From NCBI GenBank assembly GCA_019009955.1, contig CM032231.1, positions 109,976,001 to 110,040,000 on the forward strand: a stretch of 64,000 bases of DNA, written 5' to 3'. The notes below the pieces were generated by a model. It did not search any database, was not told the origin of the DNA, and worked only from the letters and a program-made list of their open reading frames with translations. Position numbers and translations under genes: made by a program. Origin of the DNA: Riptortus pedestris (taxonomy: Eukaryota; Arthropoda; Insecta; Hemiptera; Alydidae). Shown piece by piece: positions 1 through 9,984 of this stretch. Numbering within the stretch: position 1 is the first letter of the stretch; the number at the start of each line of letters is the position of its first letter.

Positions 1-251
1 CAGATGCAATACGGATTTAAGATGGTGGAAAGGGTTCTCCCCTAGCTGAAGTCTCTGGTTCGGCCAAGGGCTGTTACAACTATCTTGGGGTGTTATCACA
101 TTCCGTTTGATGTATTTATCATTATACATTGCCATTATCACATTCCCGAGTTATAATTTTAGTGTCCTCACTCCATTATCCACATTTGGACCCCTAACAT
201 TGGCTTCTGATAATAACATCATTTACTTAATGAATAACTAGTCATCAGAAA
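1..251. other. Unassigned sequence at left edge
   Basis: I see no coding signal or recognised repeat here. It ends where the left arm of a direct duplication around the first HINE copy begins. Confidence 0.4.
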
Positions 252-255
252 TTTC

Positions 256-309
256 TTTTTAATGAGACCGATTATTCTTATTATTCTCATGGCGATTATA
301 TGCATTTTA
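256..309 (+). repeat. Left arm of ~50-bp direct duplication flanking a HINE copy
   Basis: The block runs from TTTTTAATGAGACC to TATATGCATTTTA and recurs at 936-983 with a few substitutions and one 6-bp indel. The two arms abut the two ends of the HINE copy almost exactly. It therefore looks like a long target duplication or an insertion-linked duplication. Confidence 0.75.
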
Positions 310-428
310 GCAGATTTTCCTTGAGGGAAATCAGCTATTGAGGTCGTACTCATGACACGATTTTCGAAAAATGTCTTCAAAAGTCCATCGATCCAACCCA
401 GATAACGAAAATGAGGCCCGTTCAAAAA

Positions 429-476
<48 letters not shown>

Positions 477-932
477 CTGTTAACTCTCTAGCGGTCGCAA
501 TTTTTGTTTGATCGTTACTAAACTCGATATTTAATCGTTTTATGCAAAAAGGAAGATCAAGTTCGTTAATGGCTGAAATCAAACCAGTGGGAGGGGGGGC
601 TATGAGGGGGGATTTTCGAAAATTCGAAATATCTCCATTACTATACGTTGGATCGAAAACTTGTATGGAACCAATCTTATTTCAAATTAAATTTACTTAA
701 TTTAATATTAACCGAGATATTTGCAGTTTTATTAAGTTTGTGCGGATAATGGGTGAGATGAGATCGACTGATGTCGGATTTTTTTCGTGAGTATCCCCCG
801 AAAGCTATTTCGGCCGTTTCCATAACTGTTCGGCTCGTTCGTTACTACTACTGTTACTAGTTTGCAGATTTCTCTATTGTAAAACTTCACGTGGGAAATC
901 TGCTCAGTTTACGCAGCCCCTGCGTGAAGGAC
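307..932 (-). mobile_element. HINE copy 1, full length
   Basis: This is a rolling-circle-type non-autonomous element. On the minus strand it begins at GTCC (932) and ends with the hairpin and CTGCTAA (307). It shows the 5' block, the core with a G-run, (TA)n at about 431-470 and the 3' hairpin (TTTTCCTTGAGGGAAA, slightly decayed). The 5' half has AGCAGATTTCCC-type sequence facing its complement at the hairpin end, giving the asymmetric inverted repeats. It has no coding capacity. Confidence 0.8.
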
Positions 933-935
933 TTT

Positions 936-983
936 TTTTTTAATGAAACCGATTATTATTCTCAAGGCAATTATATGCATTTT
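936..983 (+). repeat. Right arm of ~50-bp direct duplication flanking a HINE copy
   Basis: Partner of 256-309. It starts a few bases after the element's 5' terminus and ends with TATATGCATTTTA, the same bases that precede the element on its other side. Confidence 0.75.
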
Positions 984-1589
984 ATGATACAAATCTAATA
1001 TTGTTGATGACGAATATCCTTTAGGAATAGCCGAAATTATCAAAGTGACAATTTAATATTCGGTTCTACTTTATATTAGTGGTCCCAATTAGCCCTATTT
1101 ATAAATGCTGGATCTCAGTTTGCTTGTGAATTCTGCTACCCAATACATGATCGGCATCATTAGTTGTAATCCCTTATTAGGAAGGATAATCTAAAAAAAA
1201 ATGATTAGTTGTTAAAGTCAAGGAAATAAACAAGCACAATGCAAACATGAGAGGGAATACCACTCTACTAGAAAATAGGATTATTTTGTTCAATGGAGAG
1301 CATACTTTTGTTTCGTCGTTAAATCACTGGTCGCGAATGATCGAAATCGAACCAAGAGAAGTGATCGTTTAGAAAATGGCTGAAATGTTTATATCTTAGT
1401 AGAAAATGCTGTATAAGCAATCCTGCTCGTAAAATATTTTTCCAAAATTGAAGCTTTTTCCTTCTTTTATTTTTGAATTCCTTCTAAATCGAAAATTGAC
1501 GGGGTTATTACTGGCTTGTGTGTTTCCAGACTGAAATAAACAGATTTTCATTTAAAGCTATTACTCCAACACCTGATGGGCAGATTAAA
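984..1589. other. No recognised feature
   Basis: AT-rich sequence with no supported gene or repeat. Confidence 0.3.
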
Positions 1590-1659
1590 CTTCTTGCCTT
1601 AGTTATCGGGCTTTTCGGAGGGCTCGGGAAGAGAATAGAATCTCAGATGATGTCATATC

Positions 1660-1720
1660 TGTTCCATTCCAGTACTTGGGAAGTCTGCTTAGTTTACGCC
1701 CGCCTCCCTGCGTGACTTGT
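1660..1720 (-). mobile_element. Decayed HINE 5'-end fragment
   Basis: The stretch GGGAAGTCTGCTTAGTTTACGC followed by CCTGCGTGAC matches the HINE 5' terminus on the minus strand, with a small insertion. The rest of the copy is not recognisable. Confidence 0.5.
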
Positions 1721-4025
1721 TTGAACGGTTCTAGATTGGTCATAAACACATTGGTATTCCGGAGTGGTTTGACATAATTATTTTCCTCCACAAAAGACCT
1801 GTTAGTGTTTTTTATTTTATTGTAAATATTTGGGGACGATCCATTTTCTAACAGGATGAGGACTTGTCATCGTAGTATTAGCCTTCTTACCTTTAACCTG
1901 ATGATGGGAAGGTCGCTTTATCTGATGATTGTTTAGAACTACAAACACTTTGGGAGAAGACGAATGTAAATTTCTCTTGCTTGAGATCAAGAAGAGACAC
2001 TAAATATGAGGGCGTGACATCTATTTGAAGTAACTATTTCCGTCATGAAGGACTTGTGAACAGCTGACCCACTATCGGGTGGACCCTGAGACCGGCATCT
2101 TTGTTGATCTCCCGATGATCGTAACCACAGCTTTGGTTTGATAGACAATTACCTGAATCACTAAGTTACAACAAAATTGTAACCTTTCCAAAGACACCCC
2201 AGGCCCAATCTTTTATAATTTTCCAACATTGGCAATAGTAACACTCTTTGGATAGCACTCTTCAGCTAGATGTTACAGTAATTTATACAACACATACTCT
2301 GGTCCGAATGTCGAAATTGAGGCTTTTTTTTCAGATTCAGGGAGATTTTCGTCGAATTCGTTGGGAAAAGGAGGAATGGCACATGATAAGAAAATAGCCA
2401 CTGCTATCACTTCACTTTACACTTCTATAGGAGATCCATTGTCTCTTGAGACGCCATGGAGGGGAATATGGGTGAGTGGTACTGGGAAGGGCTAGGACTT
2501 ATGGATTAGGATGATTGGATAGCCTGCTGTGGAATTTTTTGAATCTTAGGGGAATTAGGTCTTTTACAAATACATATTAAGATCTTTATGGAGGGTGTGG
2601 TTTGTGATATAACATGCAGCATCTACTATGGTGCGCAGGACTTTGGATTGGAAAGTCTGGATGCGTCTGAGTTCGAAGGTTTTGCTGTACCGCACACTTC
2701 TATTGCGTATGTCCATATTGGTTTAAGTAGTAACTTGTGTATTGGTAGTTTGATCTCAAGAATGGGAAATAGTTCTTCCTTTTCCATCTCAAGCAAGAGA
2801 TAGTTTCTCCTTGCCAAGAAATAGTTCTTCCACTGAGATCTCAAGGAAGAACCTCTTTCAGCGTAGATATTGTTTATAGGCCTCATAGTACCATACAAAA
2901 AAACAGTCAGTATCACTCGTGATTCTAAAAAAAAATAAATAAATCAATTTGTATCTAAAAATATCTTACGAGTATTACGAAATTAGTTAGGCACGTGGTC
3001 TCAGCAAATAAAGTCGGCAAAATTTCTTGCAGGGTTGGATTCTGAACTCGAGAAAGTATTTATTAATTATCAGTGAAAATGAATAAAGTAAAATTCCACG
3101 GGATCATCTTAATTTCTCTCGAGGAATTCTGTAAGTGGATATAAACAAATTTGAGTACAAAAATTAATTTGTTATTATTAAATGAATCTTCTTTAATGTT
3201 AAAAAAAAATAAACTTATATAATTAAATGATTTGGGTGATACAAACAAATATATATTATAGGTTTTAGAAACAGAATCGTCTTAGAGGTTCCTATAAATA
3301 TGTAAAAATACGACATATGCCTATTAAACCCATTTTCTGAGATATGGGAGAACTTACCTTTCAAAAGTAGTATCCACGTTTTCGAAGATGCTTTTGAACC
3401 CAACTTTTAAAGTAAGGTTTGGGAAGTCAGCTTCGGAACTCAAAGGGGGAAGGTTGTCTATAGTCCTCATTGACCTTTGAGATATGTATGAGTGTACAGA
3501 AAAGGGCAAGGGTTCGATTGGTCGCCAATAGAGACTTTAGTACAGCACTTCACTACTTGAGCGCGCTATCAGAATAATCTCTTGGTAGTCTGCCTGCTGA
3601 CAAGATGCCCTATGAAGATTGTTCTGTTCACTGGCTCCTTCATCAAATGACATATGCTTCAAAGTTAAAGGAGAATATACGTTAGGTTAATTTCCCTATC
3701 ACGTGAAGCAGTTGTTGGCGAAAAATTCCAACTCTCTTCGTGGAACTCTTTGGGGCTTACTAAAACCAAGAGCCGCGCAAACAGTGGCGACTGAAATCGA
3801 GGTGGTTCTATCATCCAATCCAGAAGCGAGGTAGACTGGCAAGTGTGCAACCATCATTGATGGGTACTCAGGTTTTGCATCAGATGGATGGACTCAACTG
3901 CACAGGAGGAAGGAGGCCAAGGAACAGAATGTCCTTAAGAATGTTAAGTTTCATTCCCGTCAAAGCACGAATTAATGTGCTTAGACACTTAAATTTAAGT
4001 TAATATGCCATTTACGTTATTGCAC
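1721..4025. other. No recognised gene or repeat
   Basis: This stretch has mixed composition with no long ORF, tRNA or family repeat that I can support. Short ORFs at 2588-2803 (+) and 2626-2916 (-) overlap each other and carry no recognisable motif. Confidence 0.3.
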
Positions 4026-4030
4026 CGGCG
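4026..4030 (+). repeat. CGGCG target-site duplication, left of Transib 1
   Basis: CGGCG also occurs at 5346-5350 and 6957-6961, at every outer boundary of the two Transib elements. Five-bp, GC-rich target duplications are typical of Transib. Confidence 0.75.
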
Positions 4031-4069
4031 CACACACGGCAAAATCACCAATTTAGATGGACAAAAGTT
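4031..4069 (+). repeat. RSS-like left end of Transib 1
   Basis: Heptamer CACACAC at 4031-4037, spacer 4038-4060 (23 nt), nonamer-like ACAAAAGTT at 4061-4069. The heptamer departs from CACAGTG at its last bases, probably by decay. Confidence 0.75.
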
Positions 4070-4520
4070 TTGAATTTCTGGATGCTTGACCTCTTTATTA
4101 TTAGTTGGTAAGACGCTTAATACTAATATTTCCCGCCATACCGTGTTTATAAACAAATAGTAAATGAGTGAATCATCCTGTTTACACAAGTGCCTAATAA
4201 CCAGTCGGATTATCTTTATTTGACGGCCATTTATTATGTTCAAGGTGTGTGTAGCGCAAAGTATTTTTGCTTTTATTTAACAATGGACATTTCTAAGACA
4301 TGTAAGATATTATTTTTCCCCACTCGTTATCGAATATACATTGCAATATACCTGTAGAGTTAATATAGCCATTTGTAAATTTATGGCCCTTTTCAATAGC
4401 GAAAAACTATATAACCCCCAAGTTACCCCAAGGATTTGTTTCATCAATCCTTCTAGTCTTTAAATGTTGCAAAGAATTTTTGCGATTTTTTGCGTTTTGG
4501 CTGATACATAATTTTTTTCA

Positions 4521-4935
4521 GACACAACACTCGGAATCACGAGGAGGAAATTTTTTGAAGAGTGGGTTAAGTTTCCCAAAAAAAAACCGCCAAGAACACT
4601 TGCTAAAATTTATTCTTACTTCCGCTCAAATAAATAATAAAGAAGATGTGGAGATTGGGCCTTTGAAAATTAGAATTTCCCGTCTTTCTGATAAAATTTC
4701 GGAAAGGTGGGACAAATGTCACAGAAAACTGAAAGAGTTTTTCAATAAATACTCTAGTTGGCTGGATTCAGATGACTTGGATTTTAATATTTCAGTTACC
4801 CAACCTACTTGTCAACGCTCAGGATGCCCTGAAAAATGATTCGAATGTTCTAGTGAGAAAACAGAAAAAAGAAAAGTCAGCGAGTTATTGAAGGTAGACA
4901 GTGAAGTTTATTTTATATTTATCTACCTGTGTTAA
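4521..4935 (+). pseudogene. Transib transposase, N-terminal region fragment
   Basis: An open stretch of about 105 codons follows a good splice-acceptor-like TTTTTTTCAG ending at 4520. It encodes RLSDKISERWDKCHRK followed by a lysine-rich stretch and SSWLDSDD. A TGA at 4838 is followed in the same frame by FECSSEKTEKRKVSELL. As I recall Transib and related arthropod proteins, a 'ser-ser-glu-lys/arg-rich KRRK' motif lies N-terminal to the catalytic core; this is from memory, not alignment. A neighbouring frame near 4535-4580 reads RRKFFEEWVKFPKK, which suggests a frameshift upstream. No catalytic residues are present. Its own element supplies TIRs and target duplication, so it is a decayed copy, not a host gene. 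Confidence 0.65.
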
Positions 4936-5306
4936 TTACGTTATCAATTATTATAAATTATGCCTAATTTTAATTCTGTAATTGATTTAAATTCTATTTA
5001 ATGTACAATGATTATTAAAAAATAAAATAAAAGTTTTACAATCTGTAATTTGAAGAGATTCCTAAATGATTTAAAATACATTTATTAGCAGGTTTACGTC
5101 ACTCTGAGCCGATAAATAGATTTGTTGTATTATGTTTCCCGTACTCTGGGACTTCATAGGTTAAATGTAGGAAAGTTTTAGATTTTTGCATTAAATTTGA
5201 CTTTTGACCATTGAGCGCTCGCCAATCTTGTAAAAAAATTAATTAGATTTTTTTAATATTTTTTCCGTAATCTGGGACCCCAAAGGTTCAAAATGGACAA
5301 GTTTCA

Positions 5307-5345
5307 GAATTTTGTCCACCTAAATCGGTCATATTTTCCACTGTG
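5307..5345 (-). repeat. RSS-like right end of Transib 1 (CACAGTG - 23 - ACAAAATTC)
   Basis: Read on the minus strand: heptamer CACAGTG (5345-5339), 23-nt spacer (5338-5316), then ACAAAATTC (5315-5307), which matches the RSS nonamer consensus at 7 of 9 positions. The spacer aligns base for base with the left end. Confidence 0.8.
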
Positions 5346-5350
5346 CGGCG
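5346..5350 (+). repeat. Shared CGGCG between Transib 1 and Transib 2
   Basis: A single CGGCG separates the two elements and serves as the inner target duplication for both. The second element therefore probably inserted into the duplication left by the first. Confidence 0.7.
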
Positions 5351-5389
5351 CACACTGGAGCGAGTGTCAGGGTAAGCCGGACATTCATT
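5351..5389 (+). repeat. RSS-like left end of Transib 2
   Basis: Heptamer CACACTG 5351-5357, 23-nt spacer 5358-5380, then ACATTCATT 5381-5389. Confidence 0.75.
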
Positions 5390-5775
5390 AATATCTCCGT
5401 TTCTACTGATCCTAGAATATTGATTCTGGTGTCAATTTAAAGCACGTCGAATACTCTATTGAACTACCTCATCAGCAATTTTTTAAGCAATTTTGCCAGT
5501 TGCGATATACCGGTTGGATGAATTTTGAATGTGTACACACAGATTATGTATCGCTTACTAAGTAGAGAATTGTGATTTGTAGACACATAATATCAACATA
5601 TGTTTTATAAATTTTTATTTTTTTAATAAATTGAAGTTCACAAACGCAATAATAAAATAGCAAACAAAAATATATCTAGAATAAAAATTTAAAAAAAAAA
5701 TCCATGTATTTAATTTAATAATGAGAATTTGTAAGCTGGAAAAATATCTAACATTTTTAAAATTTCAAATGTTTT

Positions 5776-6420
5776 TTATTTTTCAATTAGAAGTTCTTTT
5801 ACTTCCGAAGTTCTTGTTTCTAAGCGATCGCTATCGTTGTTAAGTGTTGGCCTTAAATGTGATATTAAAGGGTCTGAATTAATTAACAAATTATTCAGGA
5901 TATCTCTGTTGGTAGCCGTCCTTGAAAATTTTCTAGAAAAAGATTCTCTGTATGCGCGGAAGTATTTATGGTTAGCCTCCTGAGCATCTTCTGACAGCAT
6001 ACCAATTGGTACAATAGCGTGTTTGACTATTTCCGGGCCATGTATTAACAGTTTGTGAACTGTTACTGGCATGTAAAACCATCCATACAAATCCACAAAT
6101 ATCTCAGCTGTTTCTCTTGTTAACTTTTCAGTATTGATCGATCTGCGTTGGACGATATTGCTTGCAAAATAATAGGAAACCGTTTAATTAAATTTACATA
6201 TATTCCTGTGATTGACCCCGAAATGTGAGGAAACGCAAATAACTTACGCGCCGTGTTTCCGTCATTAGATGTACCCAATCCTTGGTTCAGTTGGTCAACG
6301 ATTAATCCCATTTTTTCCCTAAAATCACTAATGATTTTCGTTTTTCTTTGTTGGAGAAGTTCTTTATGAATTTGGGACCGAACACTCCACGATTTGAAAT
6401 CTAATCGATATGCAATGTAG
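5776..6420 (-). pseudogene. Transib transposase, RAG1-like C-terminal core (frameshifted)
   Basis: Transib transposases cut DNA with an RNase-H-fold DDE core homologous to RAG1. On the minus strand an open segment (about 6420-6120) contains GNTARKLF, which resembles the GN-ARKL motif of the RAG1 core. A frameshift near 6120 then moves to a second frame (6096-5776, 106 codons, stop TAA). That frame reads TVHKLLIHGPEIV, then IGMLSEDAQEANHKYFRAY, then NLLINSDPLISHLRP. The SE..xEx.NK.FR pattern matches the RAG1 segment holding the third catalytic acid; here it is Glu40 of the second segment, codon 5977-5979. The two catalytic aspartates lie in the deleted N-terminal part. The fragment lies inside TIRs with CGGCG duplications, so it is a dead transposon and not a domesticated gene. 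Confidence 0.82.
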
Positions 6421-6917
6421 TTGGGAAAGGTCCGTGGGAGGTATAATACGTCTTCCGCACCGAAAGTGTTAACACTAAAAGTAAAATATTTAATGAATAG
6501 GCAAGTTTAGGCAAGATCTGCTGACGTTGTAAATAAGACAATATACTCCTAAAAGCATGCCAAGTGGTATTTTTACAAGCAAATACAAGCGATTTGCGAA
6601 TTCGATTAAATAAAATTATTTTCAGCTCGATGTAAAAAAAAAAAAAAATTAGAGGAGTTTTAAAAACCTTTTGTGCCAGTTTTTGATTTGTTATAAAACC
6701 CTTAATGTGTAATGGAAGCAACAATAATTTATAAAATGAAATAAGAGTTCACGACGAATTTAATAAGCCAAGGCTTTTTTTAGCATAGCAATTATAACCA
6801 GGCATTATGTAAAAACCATTGCAATAATATGGCTAAAAATCAATCTGCTCAATTGAAAAGGGTTTATGTGGTACTAACAATACAATCAAAATCCCAAATT
6901 AAAACTTTTATTTTTTC

Positions 6918-6956
6918 CCCCAATGTCCAACATTACTGAAGGATTGCTCCAGTGTG
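6918..6956 (-). repeat. RSS-like right end of Transib 2
   Basis: On the minus strand: CACACTG (6956-6950), 23-nt spacer (6949-6927), ACATTGGGG (6926-6918). It is followed outward by CGGCG at 6957-6961. Confidence 0.75.
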
Positions 6957-6961
6957 CGGCG

Positions 6962-7559
6962 GTGGACAGAAAGGAGAAACATAAGGATGTCTCCCGTTTG
7001 TCAACCTCTAGGTGGAAATCAACGGTATGACGTTAAGATAATAATAGAATACTTCAAGAACGAGACTGAACAGGCCTTGTGCGGTATAGGACACTGAAGA
7101 TCTATGGAAGATGACTGGAACTTCAAAGCAGAGACTGATCATTCAATAGTTAGAATTCATAGAAGACTGAGAGAGACAGAGCTCCTAGATGCTTTAAAGG
7201 TTCAAATAATCTGAAACACAACTAATAGCTAAAGTAACATAGGGTTGACAAACACATTTACGTTGCTACGAAAGCCGAGTGAAAGATGCAGACCATTAGG
7301 TGATTTAGGAGGAGGCAGTTTAGAAAAGATGTCAGGCCTAGAGGAAGTTCTTGGAGGAATGCCACGGTGCTATGGATGCGTTAAAGAAGCAATAAACCAT
7401 AGGCTACAAGGTCAATCAAATCTTGAGATAAGTTTGAGATCACTGTAATCGAAATTATTAAAATGAATATGGCGAACGCCGATTACTTGTGTTTAAAACA
7501 GGAAGAGCTAATAGATTATACTGAAGATGTGAAAGAATTCAGTAGGTACATATGTAAGA
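6962..7559. other. Possible decayed LINE upstream region
   Basis: This stretch precedes a plus-strand reverse-transcriptase fragment and may be its upstream part, but no motif can be recognised. A 67-codon ORF (7245-7448, +) shows no known domain. Confidence 0.25.
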
Positions 7560-7964
7560 CTTACTTCATGCCCAATCCATAAGAAAGACTTAGAAATTGT
7601 GAAAATTACACAGTAATCGCGGTGTTCCTATTAGCGTACAAGACTCTGAACAATGCTCTAGAAAATGAAACCGTTCTCCGAAGGACTCCGGATTGATTGT
7701 CAAGTTGGATTCAAAAGAGTTACGACGGATCAGATATTCGCCATCAAAAAGGCAGACCAAAAGCATTGGGAGGGAGATTAACACAAGTACAAGCTCAATT
7801 CATAGTCATCATTGACTTCAAAGCAGTCCGATTTCAGTGAATAGAAACTGTCTCTTGAAAGTAACGAAGGAGATTAGGGAGTTTGTCGGACTCAAAGGGG
7901 AGTATCATTGGCTCCCTCTGTCAAAAGTTGGTCCAATAGCTGACACAAGTTGATTAGTTGTATC
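7560..7964 (+). pseudogene. LINE reverse transcriptase fragment (RTE/CR1-like)
   Basis: Non-LTR retrotransposon RT, broken by frameshifts. One frame reads RLRNCENYTVIAVFLLAYKT, matching the conserved 'NYRGI..L...YK' RT block. The next frame gives QVGFKRVTTDQIFAIKK, the 'QCGFR.GRSTTDQIF' block. A third gives FIVIIDFKAVRFQ, at the first catalytic aspartate ('FIDF..AYD'). The order is correct for RT, so this is one LINE piece with at least two shifts. It breaks off at a poly(T)-bordered minus-strand LINE at 7967, and a related plus-strand C-terminal piece follows at 8940. Confidence 0.75.
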
Positions 7965-8770
7965 CAAAGTTTTTTTTTTTTTTGTTTTTTTTTATATGAA
8001 AATAAGGGTAGCATCCAAGACAAATAAGGAGTACATTTAACTTTTTTCGGTTAGATTTACGGAACTTGGAGGTATCTTCACTCGCCGTTGCAAGCCTTCT
8101 CCACCTCTGCCTATAATGGGCAATGGCTTTGCAGCCTTCTACCTGGAAATTCGTAGCGTCCTCCTTAACTCACTCAACCCATCTCATCTTCGGTCTCCCT
8201 CGTGGTTCGGTACCCTCCACTGTCACATTCATTGTGTTGTGAATGGAGCCGGCTGGGTTGCTTCTTGTCACTTGTCTCTCAGCTTTGATACCATGTGAAA
8301 TCGACTGTCTCGTTTCAGATGTAATCTCCTCTATTGTCTTCCTCCTCCGAAGTACTAAGTCACCATCCCACTTTTGGTCTATTATAGCTCTAAGAACCTT
8401 GCACTCAAACTTTTCGACCTTTGTTTCCAGGGTACCGTTCAACGCCCAAGTCTCACAACCATATATAAGTACAGGTACGATAATAGAGTTATAGACCCTT
8501 AGTTCCAAGGCTTGTGAGATTTTCCTTGATCTTAAGACTCAAGGAACTAAGAAGAAAGAGTGGTTAGCACTAGTTATCCTTTGGTCGATTTCAGTAAACT
8601 GGTCATTGATAGAGGTTACTGTAGCTCCGAGGAATTAGAAGCTTTCGACTTTTGGGAAGGACAGACCCCCTATGCTCAAGCTGCTTCACTAAAATGCATT
8701 ACCTTTACGTGAGTGTCCTCAAACGCCTAACAAGGGGATGCAAAGTTTTTCTTCAGTTTCCTTATAGCGA
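7965..8770 (-). pseudogene. LINE C-terminal region with poly(A) tail (minus strand)
   Basis: The minus strand ends in a poly(A) tract, seen as poly(T) at 7967-7992. The longest frame (8508-8170) contains VPVLIYGCETWALN, VEKFECKVLRAI and RGRPKMRWVE, the familiar post-RT region of RTE/CR1-type LINEs. Upstream another frame reads ATVTSINDQFTEIDQRITSA, the usual 'LG..V..dg....EI..RI..A' block. After a stop at 8170 the frame resumes with VKEDA and ends with WRRLATASED. The copy is 5'-truncated, has stops, and appears to have landed inside the plus-strand LINE. Confidence 0.8.
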
Positions 8771-8939
8771 CAAGTACAATAAATAAAGAAGAACTTAACT
8801 CACACGAAGAAAACAGCTCCAGTGTAGGCTCATTTCATCCCAAATGTAGACACATTTTACTATTCCAGTGCAACTGTTACTGTAATGTCAGCCAGAGAAT
8901 ACCAAGTGCTAAACATGTGATCTTCTCGTTATGTTGAGT

Positions 8940-9200
8940 CGGAAGTTCAATAAAATATATCGCACTTGAGGAGCGAGCCATTGAGGTCTTTGAAGTAAAA
9001 GTTGAAAGGTTTCAACGTAATTTCCTTAGTGCATAATACGTCTGAAAAGGAATAGATAAATTTCGCACCACATAAAACCTAAAGGGTTACGATGGTTGGA
9101 ACAAGTGGTAAGAGCTGATCTTCACAAGCGAATTAATGCTACGATTACAGTTAGCCAACCAGGGCAGACCGAAGTTGGAATAGGACGGGGCTATGGAGTC
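8940..9200 (+). pseudogene. LINE C-terminal fragment (plus strand)
   Basis: Frames read EERAIEVFEVKVERFQRNF, then NLKGLRWLEQVVRADLHKRI, then SQPGQTEVGIG. These match the 'FE.KVLR.I', 'RLRWLGH..R' and 'G.R..GRP' blocks at the end of LINE ORF2. This is probably the continuation of the plus-strand LINE starting at 7560, split by the minus-strand insertion. It holds several stops. Confidence 0.55.
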
Positions 9201-9395
9201 CCACGAAGTGAAGTACAAAACTACCATCGGTGATAATCAGAGGTAGAAACAATTCGTAATGGTGGCTAAATAAATATTCTGTTCGCAGAAAACCCAAAAT
9301 ATATACTTGTAAACTGTTAACGCTGTGTCTGATGGCTACCAAATTTAATATTTATGAGTTTTATTTAAATTTAAACATCAATTGCGGCAACGGTT

Positions 9396-9440
9396 GTAAT
9401 ATATATATATATTAACACACACACACACACACACACACAC
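9396..9440 (+). repeat. Compound (TA)n/(CA)n microsatellite
   Basis: A TA run is followed by about twelve AC units, ending at the GCGAACTG just left of the hAT-like element. Confidence 0.9.
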
Positions 9441-9460
9441 GCGAACTGATTTATACATGG

Positions 9461-9984
9461 CAGGGATTCCCAAATTATTTTGGGCAAGAGACCTCAATTA
9501 CCAAATGAACCGATACCTCAGACCATCATTGCTAAATTACTGTAAAAATCCTATCTCTACTTTTTTCCCCTGTTGAAACAAAATACTTACCTATATAAAA
9601 ACTTTGCGGTATGTTGAGTGGGTAAACATACATCTTTTCCTTATTAAAAACTTAATAAAATAAATATACCTACGTAAAATTTAGTAGATAGAGAGCAAGC
9701 CTGAAAGACTTGTACGGTCGAACACATTATCTTGCACGAGCTTGTCCACGATTATTAACAGGTGTTTTTCATCTTGTACGAACTTGTAGACGTTTATCGA
9801 CTCGTTGAAATATAAGTCATTCTACTATTTAGTACACGTAATACAACTCGTACAGTATCTTGAAAGCTCCTAATAGAAACTTGTGCTAATTAATAGGGGT
9901 CCACTTCTAGACCTCTTCAACCCCCAAAATCCGCCTTTTATGTTAACCCAAAGGGGTTGATATCGACTATTTTGAGAATCCCGG
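9461..9984. mobile_element. hAT-like non-autonomous element (candidate)
   Basis: The left end CAGGGATTCCCAAA faces CCGGGATTCTCAAA at the right end (minus strand), similar to many hAT termini. Both subterminal regions carry the 'GACC(C)..' type repeats common next to hAT ends. The flanking 8-mers do not match clearly, so the target duplication is unproven. No transposase is present. Confidence 0.45.

Larger units (their letters stand above)
4031..5345 (+). mobile_element. Transib-family DNA transposon, element 1 (1315 bp, internally degraded)
   Basis: The two ends are inverted repeats of about 40 bp, alignable without gaps. Each is a 7-base heptamer (CACACAC left; CACAGTG right, read inward), a 23-nt spacer ending in TGG, and a nonamer-like block beginning ACAAAA. 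CGGCG flanks both ends. CACAGTG is identical to the vertebrate RSS consensus heptamer, and Transib is the known transposon relative of RAG1. Inside is one transposase fragment (4521-4935, +), then an AT-rich stretch and a second, diverged copy of the subterminal sequence at about 5128-5205. It is far shorter than an autonomous Transib and cannot be active. Confidence 0.82.
5351..6956 (-). mobile_element. Transib-family DNA transposon, element 2 (1606 bp)
   Basis: The outer 11 bases, CACACTGGAGC, are identical at both ends in inverted orientation. Each end has heptamer CACACTG, a 23-nt spacer ending in GG, and a block beginning ACATT. CGGCG lies on both sides (5346-5350, 6957-6961). The minus strand carries a transposase C-terminal region (5776-6420). 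The region 6421-6956 shows nothing recognisable apart from a poly(A) run near 6637. The size implies loss of the N-terminal two thirds of the transposase. The TIRs differ from element 1, so this is a different Transib lineage. Confidence 0.85.

Noticed and set aside
331..582. ORFs with runs of Tyr-Ile or Ile-Tyr (also near 22198, 24533, 52900, 54175)
   Set aside because: They are translations of (TA)n microsatellites within HINE copies.
3505..3535. tRNA-like GGGTTCGATTGG motif
   Set aside because: An isolated B-box-like string with no A box or acceptor stem.
4480..4840. Host gene encoding a 119-residue protein
   Set aside because: It lies inside Transib termini with target duplications and has frame breaks, so it is transposase debris.
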